Below, in pieces: positions 50,701-61,848 of a stretch of DNA of 64,000 nucleotides (positions are counted from its first letter, which is position 1; each line of letters opens with the position of its first letter). Origin of the DNA: Balanoglossus misakiensis (Eukaryota > Hemichordata). Under the pieces are notes generated by a model that had not been told where the DNA came from, did no database searches, and worked only from the letters and a program-made list of their open reading frames with translations. Location: NCBI GenBank assembly GCA_040954595.2, contig CM082577.2, forward strand, positions 9,734,001 through 9,798,000. The letters are read 5' to 3'. The position numbers and the translations under genes are program-made.

Positions 50701-52770
50701 TGAAAATATGGTTCATTATCTTGACTGGTGATATTATAGTTTCCATCGAAGGACTAGCCTCGACTAATGTGGATCTAGGCCATACAGTCTTGAAAATAAG
50801 TATTTTTAGAAGTGGAAGTATTGGTTGATCCTATAGAGAATACTTAAATCCTGGTTGACAAGGCTGAAAGATTTATACCTTGTTTATCGTAATGTGCTGT
50901 CTTGACCAGCGAAACAGACAGCAAACATGGTCTGGGTTATTCCACCAATTTACTGATGGTACAATGTAAATACATGGAGGTTTTTTCCTCCAACAGTGTA
51001 CATATGTGAGAAAATATACAGAATATTTAATAATTGAAATTGGAAGTGGTCAGTTGTTTGCGTTTTTAAGAACTGTGATCCAGGAAAAGGTCTGCCATGA
51101 ATTAATTGTCTTGCTTCCAATTGAATATGAAATGTTACTGAGCTACTTATTTAAGAATAACAGTGAGCAACTGTAATACCGGTATCATGTACTTTAAATT
51201 AATTAATTAATTATTTAATTGTATTTTAATTATGAGATTTTACTGATAACTTTAAAGATTTTTATCGTTGATTGTGTTTGAATGATATAGAATTGGGAGA
51301 GTGAGATAGTATATCTTGAAACGAAGTCAGCAAGGATTATTGGACAAACTTTTGGTTTCACAGCTGGAAATTTGTCCAATGCAGCTACAAAGAAAATGTA
51401 CTTAGAGATTATTCGCCTGTTGGTTTATACTTGTATGCGTTTGTGAAACCTGTCTACCGACATAATGTGGGGAAAGTTGAGTTGGCCTATTCACTACTCA
51501 AAAGAATGGGATTTCACATTTCATGGAATTTTAGAGAAGAAAGTTGATTTTAGAGAAAATTGATTACAGAGGCTGGATGAAGAGATATGAAAATCACAAT
51601 AGCATATTTGTGTTCCACTTCCATTGTAATTTTTCATCATAATTCTTTCACATGCTTTAAGATTATTTAAGATAATTTGACCGGTGTACTATGTTTCATT
51701 TTAAAGTTTGTGTGCTCTGTAAATCTGCCAGACCAAGGGAAACTGTTTTAGTTTTATGATTATATGAATAATTTGGTTCGAACAAGTCAGATAATCTTGT
51801 TTGTCTAAGAATTTTTTCTTCTTCCTGAGTTGTCATTTTTATGAAAAAACAAACAAAACCATGACAGTTTCTGCATTGAACAAACAGGATGAATCCCACA
51901 ATGCAACAACAACTATTTACTCCTGTAAAAAAATACCCATTGCATTGTGGGAGTTACAGTGTGATTTTGTCAGAGTGTGAGGTTGTTACATTGGGTACGT
52001 ATGCTTTAATGAGAATATTCTGTTAGATTTGGTCACATTTTGTGTTATTTTTAATTTGCAAACTTTGATCAGCATTTTAGCATGGTTGTTTGTCTGGATG
52101 AAGAGGCTCTTTGAGTTACTTTGAGAAATGTCAATGTTAAAATTACGTCAAAAATGGAGACTTTCAATCCTGGTTGGAATAGTCTTTCACTTCTTTCTGT
52201 AGCAACGAATTGGGATTTTAAATTAATAACAATTTTAGCATAATCATAATCTTGTACTGAAACGATATTTTAACAGTGCTTTTGAACTAGGTGGTGAGAC
52301 CAAGTCGAATTGTCAGGGTTTTCACATCACAAACTGCTTGTCTTTCAGTAATTTCGCGTGTAATGCTTCCATACAGATATTCGAATAATGATAGAAAATC
52401 ATGAGACTGTTTGGTACTTTGTAAAGAGCGCCCTCAGCGGGCACTCGGTGCTTTATAACCCCAGTGATGTTGATGCTCTGGTCACACTCTTTTCAACTCC
52501 TTATGCAGATTTACATCACTTGTTTGAACACTCGGTGTGCTGTGAATATTTCACACATTTATCACCCATGTTTTTTCGATGTAACGTCGTCCTTTCACCG
52601 AATTGGACTAAATCTGTGTGTGTAGAGTTATGTTGTTGGTGATCACGTTTTGTAGTGGTCTTTTTTGAATGCATGCGTCTCCGTCCTTCACTAGTTTGTC
52701 ACTAGTCTATTTGTGTATCATGACATATTTTGGATACATGTCACCTGAAATAAAGTCACCTCGAACATAC
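47708..52770 (+). other. downstream/3' UTR region of MMD-like gene
   Basis: No further coding exon was found. The first AATAAA I could place in a likely position is at 52749-52754, which would make a 3' UTR of about 5 kb. Earlier, non-canonical polyadenylation is possible. The stretch contains one short TTAA-type MITE (48,754-48,844) and CA-rich microsatellites near 48,900-48,980, and it is otherwise AT-rich and featureless. Confidence 0.3.
48754..48844. mobile_element. tiny TTAA-type MITE, copy 1
   Basis: The core runs CCCTTTCACC...GGTGAAAGGG with (A/T)TAA outside, about 85 bp. The inner sequence is a second imperfect palindrome around CCCATTGTTTTCTATGG. It is about 85% identical by eye to copy 2 at 63,534-63,622. 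CCC..GGG ends with TTAA flanks fit a piggyBac-type target. Confidence 0.7.
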
Positions 52771-53820
52771 AATACATACCACTGTATCTGTTGCGTTTGT
52801 GTTCTTGGGTACCATGCATTGACAATGCCGATAGATTCCTGCAGCTAATGTATTCTGCTTGTTAAAGCCCTGGGGGCTTGAACATATGTAAGATTTGGAG
52901 GGAAATAATGTAGAGGGGAGGGTGCTCTTGCTGACTACAACAAAATGCAATCACACTTTCTTGAAATAGTCACTGGAATCAACAGTCATTCTATAGGGAA
53001 AAAATTGCTTCATATTTTATTTTATGTACAAGATTCATATTAAAGCATAACATAGCACTCCATACAGCAATTTACTCAATAAATAGTCAAAATATTCTTG
53101 GCATTCACATAAAAACTTAAGAAACTGATTCTTTTATAAAAAAAAAAAAAATCACAAACAAATGATGCGTTCATAGAATAAATAATACTGATCCAAAAGT
53201 TCAAAACATATTTCGACTGCCATGAAAGTACTTGTGAAAAATACACATTAATGGCGCCCTCTATGTCACATAAACATTCCAACAGCGCCACCTAGAGGTG
53301 CAGACTCTGTAATGATCGAGACAGCCAATACAAGTATGATAAACTTACTGGTAGTTAAAGTCACCAGACATAATACATACTGCTATCCAAATCTCTTGAT
53401 CTGATAAAAATTCCGAATATCAGATAAAATTTTGTAAATATCTCCATCAATTGAGAAATAGTGATTTTTGAACAATTAAAACCAACTGAACAGTTTAAAA
53501 ATATAAATATATATATATATTTACATATATGCACAATATACTCTTCACTTGACAGAGTATCAGAAATAACAATGCTGACATAATTTGAATTAAGCAAGGC
53601 CCGTTTAGGATTTTTTAAGTAGTTTTTTCAGTTCTCCAAAACTGAAATTCACAATCATACATTTGTACATTTAAAATACAGCTGATTGTCTGTATTTGCT
53701 TTTTCAGTCCAGCACAGACATTTTCTTCCACATGGAAATACTGTTCTTCAGAGAATACAGTGCACTAGCATGCTAATGTCTACAACAAGACACATCTCCG
53801 AGTTCCTGCAACATGTAAGG
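52771..53820 (-). other. RADIL-like 3' UTR and intergenic strip
   Basis: Read on the minus strand after the RADIL-like stop, a canonical AATAAA is present (plus-strand TTTATT at 53016-53021), implying a 3' UTR of about 0.8 kb. The strip also carries a 13-A run near 53,139 and an (AT)n run at about 53,505-53,520. The convergent MMD-like transcript would end within about 300 bp. Confidence 0.4.
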
Positions 53821-53920
53821 CTAGCACGATGATGCTGTGATCTTCATCGCCATGGAAATGTCAGATTTGGCAACCAAAAACCTCAATCTGGGTCCTGCGT
53901 TTCGAATCAACTGCATCGCG
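53821..53920 (-). CDS. RADIL-like: RADIL-like last coding exon
   Basis: Acceptor TTATCTTTCAG. It encodes the last PDZ helix and strand ([20 protein letters not shown]) and ends [18 protein letters not shown] is identical to the vertebrate RADIL C-terminal motif. Confidence 0.97.
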
Positions 53921-56900
53921 CTGAAAGATAAAAATTGAGAAGTTGAACCAAATGAATTAAACCTCTCCCTCAGACTGGATGAGCAACCCCTATAGTCTAT
54001 ATATTTTGGAAATGATATTGGAAAAATAGGACACACTTTTTACAGTTTTACACTGGCACTTGATGAATCTGGTGTGACTCACCTTTGATAATCAGCACCA
54101 ACCAGACTTGTACCATTGACAGCCAATATCCTGTCTCCTAACCTCAGCCTTCCATCTCGGGCTGCAGCACCCTTTGGAAGCAGAGTCCGTACATAGATAC
54201 CAGCTGACCTCAGTGGAGTATACTATTGACAAAAAATCAAACGTTATATTCTCTATCTTTTCTTTCAGAATGCTGTCTCCATTGATATATTTGTGAGAAT
54301 GTGTTTCAAATATGACAAAAATGCCACTGAAAATTTCCAGTGGTGGATATAAATTTTACACGCTAATGGTTCACTTTTACATGTGCATCTTAGAATTCGG
54401 AGTATTGTATCATCACTTTGGTGGGGAAATGTTTTAAAAGCATTGTACATTTGTTTCTGGACATTTTCGATCGAGAACTGGTTCACAAAACTAGTGCATT
54501 CAAAACATATACGCTTGAAAATAAATTTCAGTTCTGACAATATATTAATGAAAAAAAATCATGGGCAACAAAATCAAGTGGAATCATGCAGAGAGAGAGA
54601 AAAAAAGCAATAAAATCTCACCAGTCCATCAATAAGACCTAAACCAATTCCATTGTCTTCTTTGACGAGATCCACCACGAAGACATCATCCTGACCATCA
54701 CTGCCGTCTCTCAAACCTTCCGCATTCTCTATACACAGCTGCTTCTGCGCCTCAGGCATGGTGTTACGATGCAGCAACATGTCCATCTCCGACTCAGACA
54801 CTCCTGTTAGAAACAGAGAAGAAACTAGAAGATAGAAAAGTGTGGTTCTTTTAAACAAGGTGATCGTGTGACTGAGGTTACCTAGGAAAGTGCTTAATCA
54901 CTTTCTGTACATAGAATGGTAAATTGTTATTCCATAAAACACCTAGGGTGTAGCTAAGCGTTGGTAGCTGGCGATAATGACTAGCTATTTCATGTTTTTT
55001 TTATCTTACTCTCTACTTTTCCCAATACAAATACCTCCTCCCCACGCAAGACCAAAATTTTACCCCCACAATCAATTCCACTGTCTATATTTCAAAAGTT
55101 TTGCCATCTACTTCAACTTAGCTTCACCCAAGTCATATACACATCACAATATCATGTCCTCAACACACATTATATAAAATATTTTACAAAAATAAACATT
55201 ATAGTTAATATGTCACAGTATGTGCTTGTATGTTCAGTGCAATACTTGCCTCTACAAACCTGAAGCTGTAAAAATAAAAATTAACTAATTCACATATAAA
55301 ACACTATTATATCTTTGTTTTAATCTGACAGTGGTGTTACTTGGTACTTTGATAAAATTGCTCAGATTCAGAATGCTGTTAAATACCCATGCGACCAGGT
55401 GCAAGTACAATTACTCATCTCAAAATAAATTCATGGAAAAACAAGACAATCTAGGACAAAACAAAAAACATAAACAAACAAAACATACAAGTACATAAAT
55501 AAGTACATTTCTGACAACACTGAAACAAACTCTTCGAGACAAAAATCAAGACATACAACTACTACATTGTACTTAAGAATTAATATCACAATACTGAATT
55601 TGGCTCAAATACAAAATTTGGCTTCAGTCGGGAAATTTTGAAATTTCACTTCACCACTCTCAACGAAAAATCAACATTTCAACACAAAATGTGAGAACAG
55701 AAAATTAACACACAGCAGCTTTAAAACAACTATATATGTCACACAGAGATGTAGAAAAGTATTTTCATCACCAGCAAAGAAAAGGCATTGGTAGCTTTAG
55801 TTGTCTGTGGAATATCGGATACACAGCTGTCACTTTTTGCATATAGGGTTTTTTAGCCAGTGGTTGGTATAAATTTCTACATCCCTGTCACAAAATATCC
55901 AAAATAAATCTACATTATGCTAATAAAAATACAGAACGATCAAACACTAAAACCAGTTATTAACAGTCTGAATTACAGAATTAACGGCAAATCATTACAC
56001 ACGGCACAGCAGGGAGGGTTGTACGTACACGGCCTACACTTACCATTGTCAAGGTCATTACTACGATCTTCGGTTGCTCCGTCCTTGTCCTCAAGCCGTA
56101 TCGGCTGCACGTAATCTAAATCGTTATCCAAATTATATTGCACTGTCTTAGTCTTGGCTTTGACTTGGCTGGCGGCGGCGGTGGTGACGGGTGGCGGAGG
56201 GGGTGACTGTGAGGGGAGGGAGGAGGTGCTGCCGCTCAGGTCTCGGAGTTTCTGACCCTGCACTAAGGCGAGGGGTTTGTTGGGTGAAGAGGAGGAGGAG
56301 GGTGCTGGGGTGGTGGGGGAGCGGTAGTGCTGCGGTTTCTGCTGCTGCTGCAGTAGGTGTTGTTGCTGCTGCAGCTGCTGTTGGCGCTGCTGCTCGCGTT
56401 GGATCTGCTGCTGCTGCTTCAGGATCTTCTGCTGCAGTTGCTGCTGCGGCGTCGACTTGTGCTGCGACGAGCGGCCCGACAGTATGGGGATGGGCTTGTC
56501 TCGGTTGGGCGGCGTGATGGCCAGGATGGGGATGCTGCCCGGCTGGTAGTGGTGCTTGTCGTCGATGCTGTGGTCGATGGTGATCTCGCCCTCGCCCGAG
56601 GCCTTACGCTGGATCGTCTCCTGCGAGCCCTGCAGCCGGCTCCGCTGCAGCTGGTCGAGCGAGCCGCTCCTCAGGATGCTCTTCTGTATCTGCTCCAGGG
56701 AGCCGGTTCTGCTCCGCTGCAGTTGCTCCAACGACCCCGTCCGGGTTCTCTGCAGCTGCTCCAGAGAGGCCGCTCTCCTCTGCGGCAAGCTGACGTTATT
56801 CGCGCCCGCGTCCTTGATCTCGCGTTCTTGGTTGTCGTGGGAACCACCGCCGCCGTTGCCCGCGTCCGTCTCCTCCGCGTTCTCCTCCTCTTCCGGTTCG

Positions 56901-59900
56901 TACGGCTCGTCGTAGTCGTGGTGCACCCTCAGGATGTGCACCGTGTTGGCCGAGTTGTCGAAGCGCACCGAGTTCTGGCTGCCGCCGCCGGCCGCCGCAA
57001 TCGCCTGCTGCTGCTGCTGGACGCTGACGGTGCCGTCCGGGTGGTAGACGTACACCTGCTCTTTCCCCGTGAAGCTGACGTGCATGTTGTTCAGCCGCTT
57101 GACCTCGTAGAGTCCGTCCTCCTGCTTCCAGGACACCTCGTAGCGGAACTCCTCGTTGCCCGGGCCGTTCCCTCCGGCGGGGGCGTGGCTGCCGTGGTAA
57201 GTCTTGTGCTGCGGCACTGGAGGGCGGTGCTGCTGGCTGGCGAGAGCCGCGCCCCCGCCGTTGCCGTGGACACCCGACTTGGCAAGATGGCTGCCGTACG
57301 GCGGCGGAGGCGGGTAGTGGTTGCCGTGCTTGCTGTTGCCGGGTGGCGAGTACTGGTTGTAAGTGTGGCTGTTGCTATGGTGATGGTGTTGGAAGTGCGT
57401 TTGCCCCTGAGGATAGCTGCTGTTGTGTGGGGAGTGAAACTGTTGGTGGTGGTGGTGGTGTGTGGGGAGAGTACTGGTACTGCTACTTCTAATCCTGTGG
57501 GAGGAAGCCATCTCCTCATAATTACCTTTTGACAGGGCCGCCTGCCGGTGGATGTCCTCGTACGACCGGGACCCTCGGTTGCCGGGGGAGACGCCGTTGT
57601 GCCCCACGCCCATCTTCTGTGCTCTCAGCGCGTCGTTCTCGGCCAGCTCTTTCCTAACCAGGCTGGCCATCAGTTTGTCGGCCGACTCCTGGGGCTCAGT
57701 AGCCAAGAACATTCCTGTAAAAATCGAATATCTACTTTAAGGATGTATATTCATCAAAGTTGAAAGTATTGTCATTTCTAATAATTGTTGATTTTTGGAT
57801 TATCCTGTGTATGTATAATGAAAATCTGTGATAAAATATAGGGGTATCGCGCTTGTTTTGAAGAGCCATGAATTTAGTCAATAATTGAAGAAAACTGCTG
57901 ACTCAGCATTTTCCACCAATGGTTTGTCTATGGGCAAATATTTTAACGAAAGTTATCTCAAGAGGAAATATATTAAATAATCTGGCATTGAAGAAGTGTC
58001 CTCTTTATTTTTTCAGGGAAGAGACTGCATTTGTTTGTACTCACCAGTGTAGATTGTGATGTTTTGGAAAGTATCAGCCAGGGCCTGAAGATGATCATAG
58101 AATGTGTCGTCATCCATTGGCTTGTCTAAATCCATTATGAAGTCACTGTTTGGGAGCACCAATGGTGGGTGGTTGTTGAAACTCTCCAAGATGTCAGCTG
58201 AGAAGAAAAGACAGAACAATTAGTTCAATAAACACATACTGGTACAAGGATTTTTCAGAAATGTATTATACTTTCACAGATAAAAATGACTTTATTATCT
58301 ATAACCTCCTGTACCACTGTTTCTTGGCACATAGATTCCACTACACAATTAGGAACAAGGTCGGAAAAATTTTAGTGCTGGAAGTGTTTCCCAATCCCTG
58401 TACATTTGCCGCCTATTACCAGGCATTTGATGATGTGGCCTTTAGAGGGCGTATATTGCGACCCCTGTGGCCAATCTTCCCATAGGATGCGGTCAGCACT
58501 CTGAAGAAGTGTGATGCAGGGTTCTAATTGGCTTGGACTTTTCCTAGTTCTCGCCAAGAATCAGTCTTACTTTCACTCAGACAACATTCAAACTTTCTCT
58601 GCCAAAAAAGGGTTGGTTTTTCTTTTGAGTCGAGGTAATTAAAACAATGCTCTCACATCTGATTTCTCTCACAAAGACAGTGAATTGACTTCACTGGCAA
58701 CTTGGCCAATGTCATCAAATCTTAACCTGTTCTCCACTGCAATTTGGGCCAATCTCATTGTCTTCAGTGGAACGGTTGCATCCACGTAGAACGAAACGGG
58801 TGAGACAGCATTGAGACCAAGGCCATTTGATCACTTACGCAACAAATAGTCACAGGTAATTGCAGCACTAAACACCTCAATGGACGATACACTTGTACTG
58901 TTGCATAACAGAACAACAGTGAAATGTTTCAATGCTGTTACAACATGGAAAGCACAAAGCTCTCTGACTTCAGCTCACTTTCAATTAGCAATAAAACACG
59001 CTGTGGTGGACCGATCAAAGGTTAAATACTGGAGGGAATTTTTAAAAGTGACAGGAAGGGGTATGACATTGGAAATTCACTATGGGAATTAATAAACTGT
59101 GATGTATCCTGGATGTGCATCTAGTTCTGGATAGAGTCTAGTCATAAGTCTTGTAACAATTTCTGATTTCTAAGCAATGTGCTAAATAAAGTCACTCAGT
59201 CACTCTGACAGTTAACTGACAACATTCTGCAATCTCTTCAATGTTTGCATTTACACAGAAGTAAATGTCTCCAGCTCGCACAAGAAAGTTGACAGACCAA
59301 TTCTCCCTCACACGAAAAGAGCACATAGCTTTAAACACCAAACTGCAAATGAGTTTCTGTCACTGACAGTTGTGGAAATATTTACAGCCTTATTTACCAA
59401 GTTGCTGAACTATCTGACAAAAAATATGATGGGCAGGGAGGACTTTCTAACTTACCAGTTCTGAGAGCCGGTTCCACCTGGTCTGGCGACGGGAACCACC
59501 CCCTGGGTCTGGTTTTATTGCTACCAAGTTGATATTCGCTCAATATCTGTTGAACCTGAGCTGCATTTAGTGACGGGAAGTCTTTCCGTATTGCATTCCA
59601 TTCCATCTGGAAATGGGAAAATCAAGAATTAATTTTTTATTACAGAGCTGACATTTAGTTTGAGATATCAAAACATGATCAGCAATAATTATAAGTATTT
59701 TAAACATTGAAGAATTAACAGAGTTAAATTTGCAGTCGTGAAAGGGTGTCAAAGTGCAGAGAATATGTCATTGCAAAACTGAGACGAGTATGCATTTCTG
59801 AATGAAATCCTATTTAAAGATAATATTTATAGTCAAAACAAAATGTGACTGTTTCTATTAACCACTGTGTATCTCATGGATTTCATTGACAATCTACAAT

Positions 59901-60837
59901 ATTCCAGTGATGGTGCACCTTTAAACTTACATTGAGGAGTTGTACTTTGGGTGTGGCCAGAAGATCGGCTGCAGAGGACAGAGTGCGTAGAAAGGTTGAC
60001 GCTTCCTGCATCAGTTCGTGTTCCTGCGCCCACGCCTCGATCTGGTCCAGGTTTCCTCTGATCTGAGCACCTTTGGACCACTTGTAGAACTTACCACCTG
60101 CACCTGAAATAAAATTATCCAAAGAATAAAATTTTAATTACCATTTGTAATGATTATCCAAAAACTCTCTTGTTGACTGCACCAAACATGGTCACATTGC
60201 TAAATATTTTGATAAGATTTGTTTTTCCCATAGTAGAAAATGGTGACCAAATGCTGACTCAGCAGTTTTTCTCAATATTGGCTAATTTCATCAACTGTCA
60301 TGGTGACCCCTATTTTTTGACAGAGAACCAAATAATCCACAATTAATTAAACAAGATGACAATACTTTCAATTTTTACCAATTGTACATTCTTAACAACC
60401 CAAACTATGGTTATGGCTTCCAGACAAAACACCACAAAATGAAACTTTACATGAAATGATATTAACTGCTGCTGCCCACTGATAAGAAATAAATGGATTC
60501 AAAAAATATTCCATAGCAAATTCAACAGGGATGTCTTTCCCCCCAGGATATCTGAATTTTGCTTGTTGGAAGCTGAGCTCACATAGTTTCTCAGAACGCT
60601 CTCCATACCTCTCTCCATCAGCATATTGAACAGCGATGCATTGGTGAAGAACAGCAGATACGCAAACAACTGGCGGATGATTTGCGGATGGACGTGCAAA
60701 TTATGCACCAGGTCAAAGGTCGACTGGAAGATGGAGATGACGCTTTCCACTCCGTGCGTTTTGTTGTTGTCTTTGGTGTCCTCTTCGTCCGTGAACGGGT
60801 TGCTGTCTAGAACTGCTGGCAAGGCGATGTACAGTGT
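53821..60837 (-). CDS. RADIL-like: RADIL-like Rap effector, last eight coding exons (5' end outside window)
   Basis: The exons in order are 60609-60837, 59931-60103, 59456-59606, 58045-58197, 56044-57714, 54622-54803, 54083-54222 and 53821-53920, giving 2,799 bp (932 residues and stop) with all phases agreeing. The first four encode the C-terminal half of the DIL (dilute) domain: [61 protein letters not shown]. Then comes a ~557-residue low-complexity linker in one exon. The last three encode a PDZ domain with carboxylate-binding loop GIGLGL, ending [20 protein letters not shown]. Vertebrate RADIL (RA-FHA-DIL-PDZ, about 1,075 aa) acts downstream of Rap1 in integrin adhesion and neural-crest migration; RASIP1 is its sister but lacks the PDZ. 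The RA and FHA exons must lie to the right of 64,000. The linker is several times longer than in vertebrates. Confidence 0.95.
54083..54222 (-). CDS. RADIL-like: RADIL-like exon, core of PDZ domain
   Basis: Acceptor TTGTCAATAG and donor AG|GTGAGT. It encodes [20 protein letters not shown] and [20 protein letters not shown], the canonical GD.IL.VNG PDZ core. Confidence 0.97.
54622..54803 (-). CDS. RADIL-like: RADIL-like exon, start of PDZ domain
   Basis: Acceptor TGTTTCTAACAG and donor CTG|GTGAGA. It encodes an acidic leader ([11 protein letters not shown]) and [20 protein letters not shown], the first PDZ strand and the GLGL carboxylate-binding loop. Confidence 0.95.
56044..57714 (-). CDS. 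RADIL-like: RADIL-like giant linker exon (557 codons, low complexity)
   Basis: Acceptor GATTTTTACAG and donor G|GTAAGTG, in frame with both neighbours. Exon residues are numbered from MFLATEP: 1-33 helical and charged; 85-114 His-rich; 135-139 poly-Pro; 187-262 a less repetitive, beta-prone stretch ([32 protein letters not shown]); 264-290 acidic; 313-372 five SLEQLQR-type repeats; 423-458 Gln-rich; 504-508 poly-Pro. GC content is much higher than the flanks because of CAG/CTG codons, and this also opens long spurious frames on the plus strand. A scaffold or docking role between the DIL and PDZ domains is inferred. Confidence 0.93.
56339..56446 (-). repeat. Gln-rich (CAG/CAA) coding tract
   Basis: About 36 codons, mostly Gln with interspersed Lys, Leu, Ile, Arg and Glu ([20 protein letters not shown] and on). 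The spacing of Leu/Ile suggests a coiled-coil-forming polyQ segment. Confidence 0.85.
56597..56780 (-). repeat. five tandem SLEQLQR-type protein repeats in RADIL-like linker
   Basis: Consecutive ~11-13-residue units read [48 protein letters not shown] and [10 protein letters not shown]. Each has a serine preceded by Arg at -3 to -5 in most copies, which resembles basophilic-kinase sites (RxxS). Codons differ between copies, so selection rather than very recent slippage keeps the amino-acid pattern. Confidence 0.85.
57761..57946 (+). repeat. dispersed ~180-bp repeat, copy A (RADIL-like intron)
   Basis: It runs from TGAAAGTATTGTCAT to CTATGGGCAAATATTTTAAC, with landmarks TTTTTGGATTAT, ATAGGGGT and AACTGCTGACTCAGCATTTTC. 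It matches, as reverse complement, the copy at about 60,203-60,376. No coding frame or clear termini are visible. Confidence 0.65.
58045..58197 (-). CDS. RADIL-like: RADIL-like exon ([12 protein letters not shown] block)
   Basis: Acceptor CTTTTCTTCTCAG and donor G|GTGAGT. It encodes [20 protein letters not shown] and [20 protein letters not shown], matching the ESF..HPPL.LP segment of RADIL. Confidence 0.95.
59456..59606 (-). CDS. RADIL-like: RADIL-like exon, end of DIL domain
   Basis: Acceptor CATTTCCAG and donor G|GTAAGT. It encodes [20 protein letters not shown] and [19 protein letters not shown], a RADIL/RASIP1-specific block. Confidence 0.95.
59931..60103 (-). CDS. RADIL-like: RADIL-like exon, DIL domain ([18 protein letters not shown])
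   Basis: Acceptor TTTATTTCAG and donor AAT|GTAAGT. It encodes [19 protein letters not shown] and [20 protein letters not shown], as in the RADIL and afadin DIL regions. Confidence 0.95.
60203..60376 (-). repeat. dispersed ~180-bp repeat, copy B (RADIL-like intron)
   Basis: An inverted relative of copy A, sharing TGAAAGTATTGTCAT, TGGATTATT, AATAGGGGT, CTGCTGA.TCAGCATTT and CTATGGG in the same order. It may be a SINE or MITE. Confidence 0.65.
60609..60837 (-). CDS. RADIL-like: RADIL-like exon, DIL domain ([17 protein letters not shown])
   Basis: Acceptor TCTGATTTCAG and donor G|GTATGG. 76 codons with [20 protein letters not shown] and the [21 protein letters not shown] helix of the dilute fold, matching RADIL. 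Confidence 0.95.
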
Positions 60838-61800
60838 CTGAAATCAGAGAGTGGCGAATGGTTAATGGTTGAAATATCTTGAAGAATTTAGACAGCTACA
60901 AAACCATAGGGAGATTTCAAGACGATAATGCCTGATTTGGTGCATTTAGGTTCAACCAAACACTGATGTCAGAACTAAGCCAACTGTTCATTTACTGTGG
61001 ATAAGATTTTTGCATGTGATAGAGTGTGCGAAGAGTCTTTTTGAAAACATATAAGAAAATGGGTGTTCACTGTCTTGTTTTCATAAAAAATCATTACTTT
61101 AAATTTTCTCCATAGAGTTATTAACACAGAGATTGGCCGCCATTTTGAATTTCAATTCAAGACAAATTAGCTTGCTCATTCAAAACTTTGCACATTGATC
61201 CTAATTTTCATTCTCTTTGCCTCAAGCAAAATATGACAAAGAATTTAAGAATGATTTTGAGGTGCATTTAACCTTACACCACAATTCAAAGCACTGTTAA
61301 TTCTACAGAAAAAGGCAAAAGTTGAATTTTCCTCAACACATCTTAAAATAGTGTGTTTTCCCCACCCATTTGAAGAATGGCGCCAAACCACTCTTGGCAA
61401 AATGCCTTCCACTCTGACCAGATTCCGATTCTTACGCCTGTGACTGCATGCCGGGGCACAAAGGCCGCGCCAAGTACCCGCAATTCAGCAACACAAAAAA
61501 CTCACACAGCGCAGCTACAACTTAATCGCCACACACAACAACAAAAAAACTTCCAAAATCCCTGAATTACAAACTCCTTAAACAAAATCAGGGTTAAAGA
61601 GCGTTGAATTGGCCTATCTATGGAAGAACAACCGTCAGAATAAAGTAGAACTTTAAAAAAGTAAAGTGAACAATTGAGTCTGACAATCCCCTGTCTTCTA
61701 TAGACTCCATTGTTCTGTTTGTTTGTTGCAAGCCAGTTATCAAAAGTATCAATGCGGTTCCTGTAGTGAAGAGTTATAGCACAGGGAACTTAGTAATTTT

Positions 61801-61815
61801 GTTATTGTTGTTGTT

Positions 61816-61848
<33 letters not shown>
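61801..61848. repeat. (GTT)n microsatellite within left arm
   Basis: About 16 units with two GTTATT interruptions. Its complement (AAC)n is at the same place in the right arm (62,418-62,471), with similar ATT/AAT interruptions. Confidence 0.95.

Noticed and set aside
56357-57532. 391-codon plus-strand open frame rich in Leu/Val/Arg (and other frames at 56,191-56,915)
   Set aside because: It is antisense to the RADIL-like linker exon. Composition follows from GC-rich CTG/CAG repeats, and the minus-strand frame fits the flanking exon phases.
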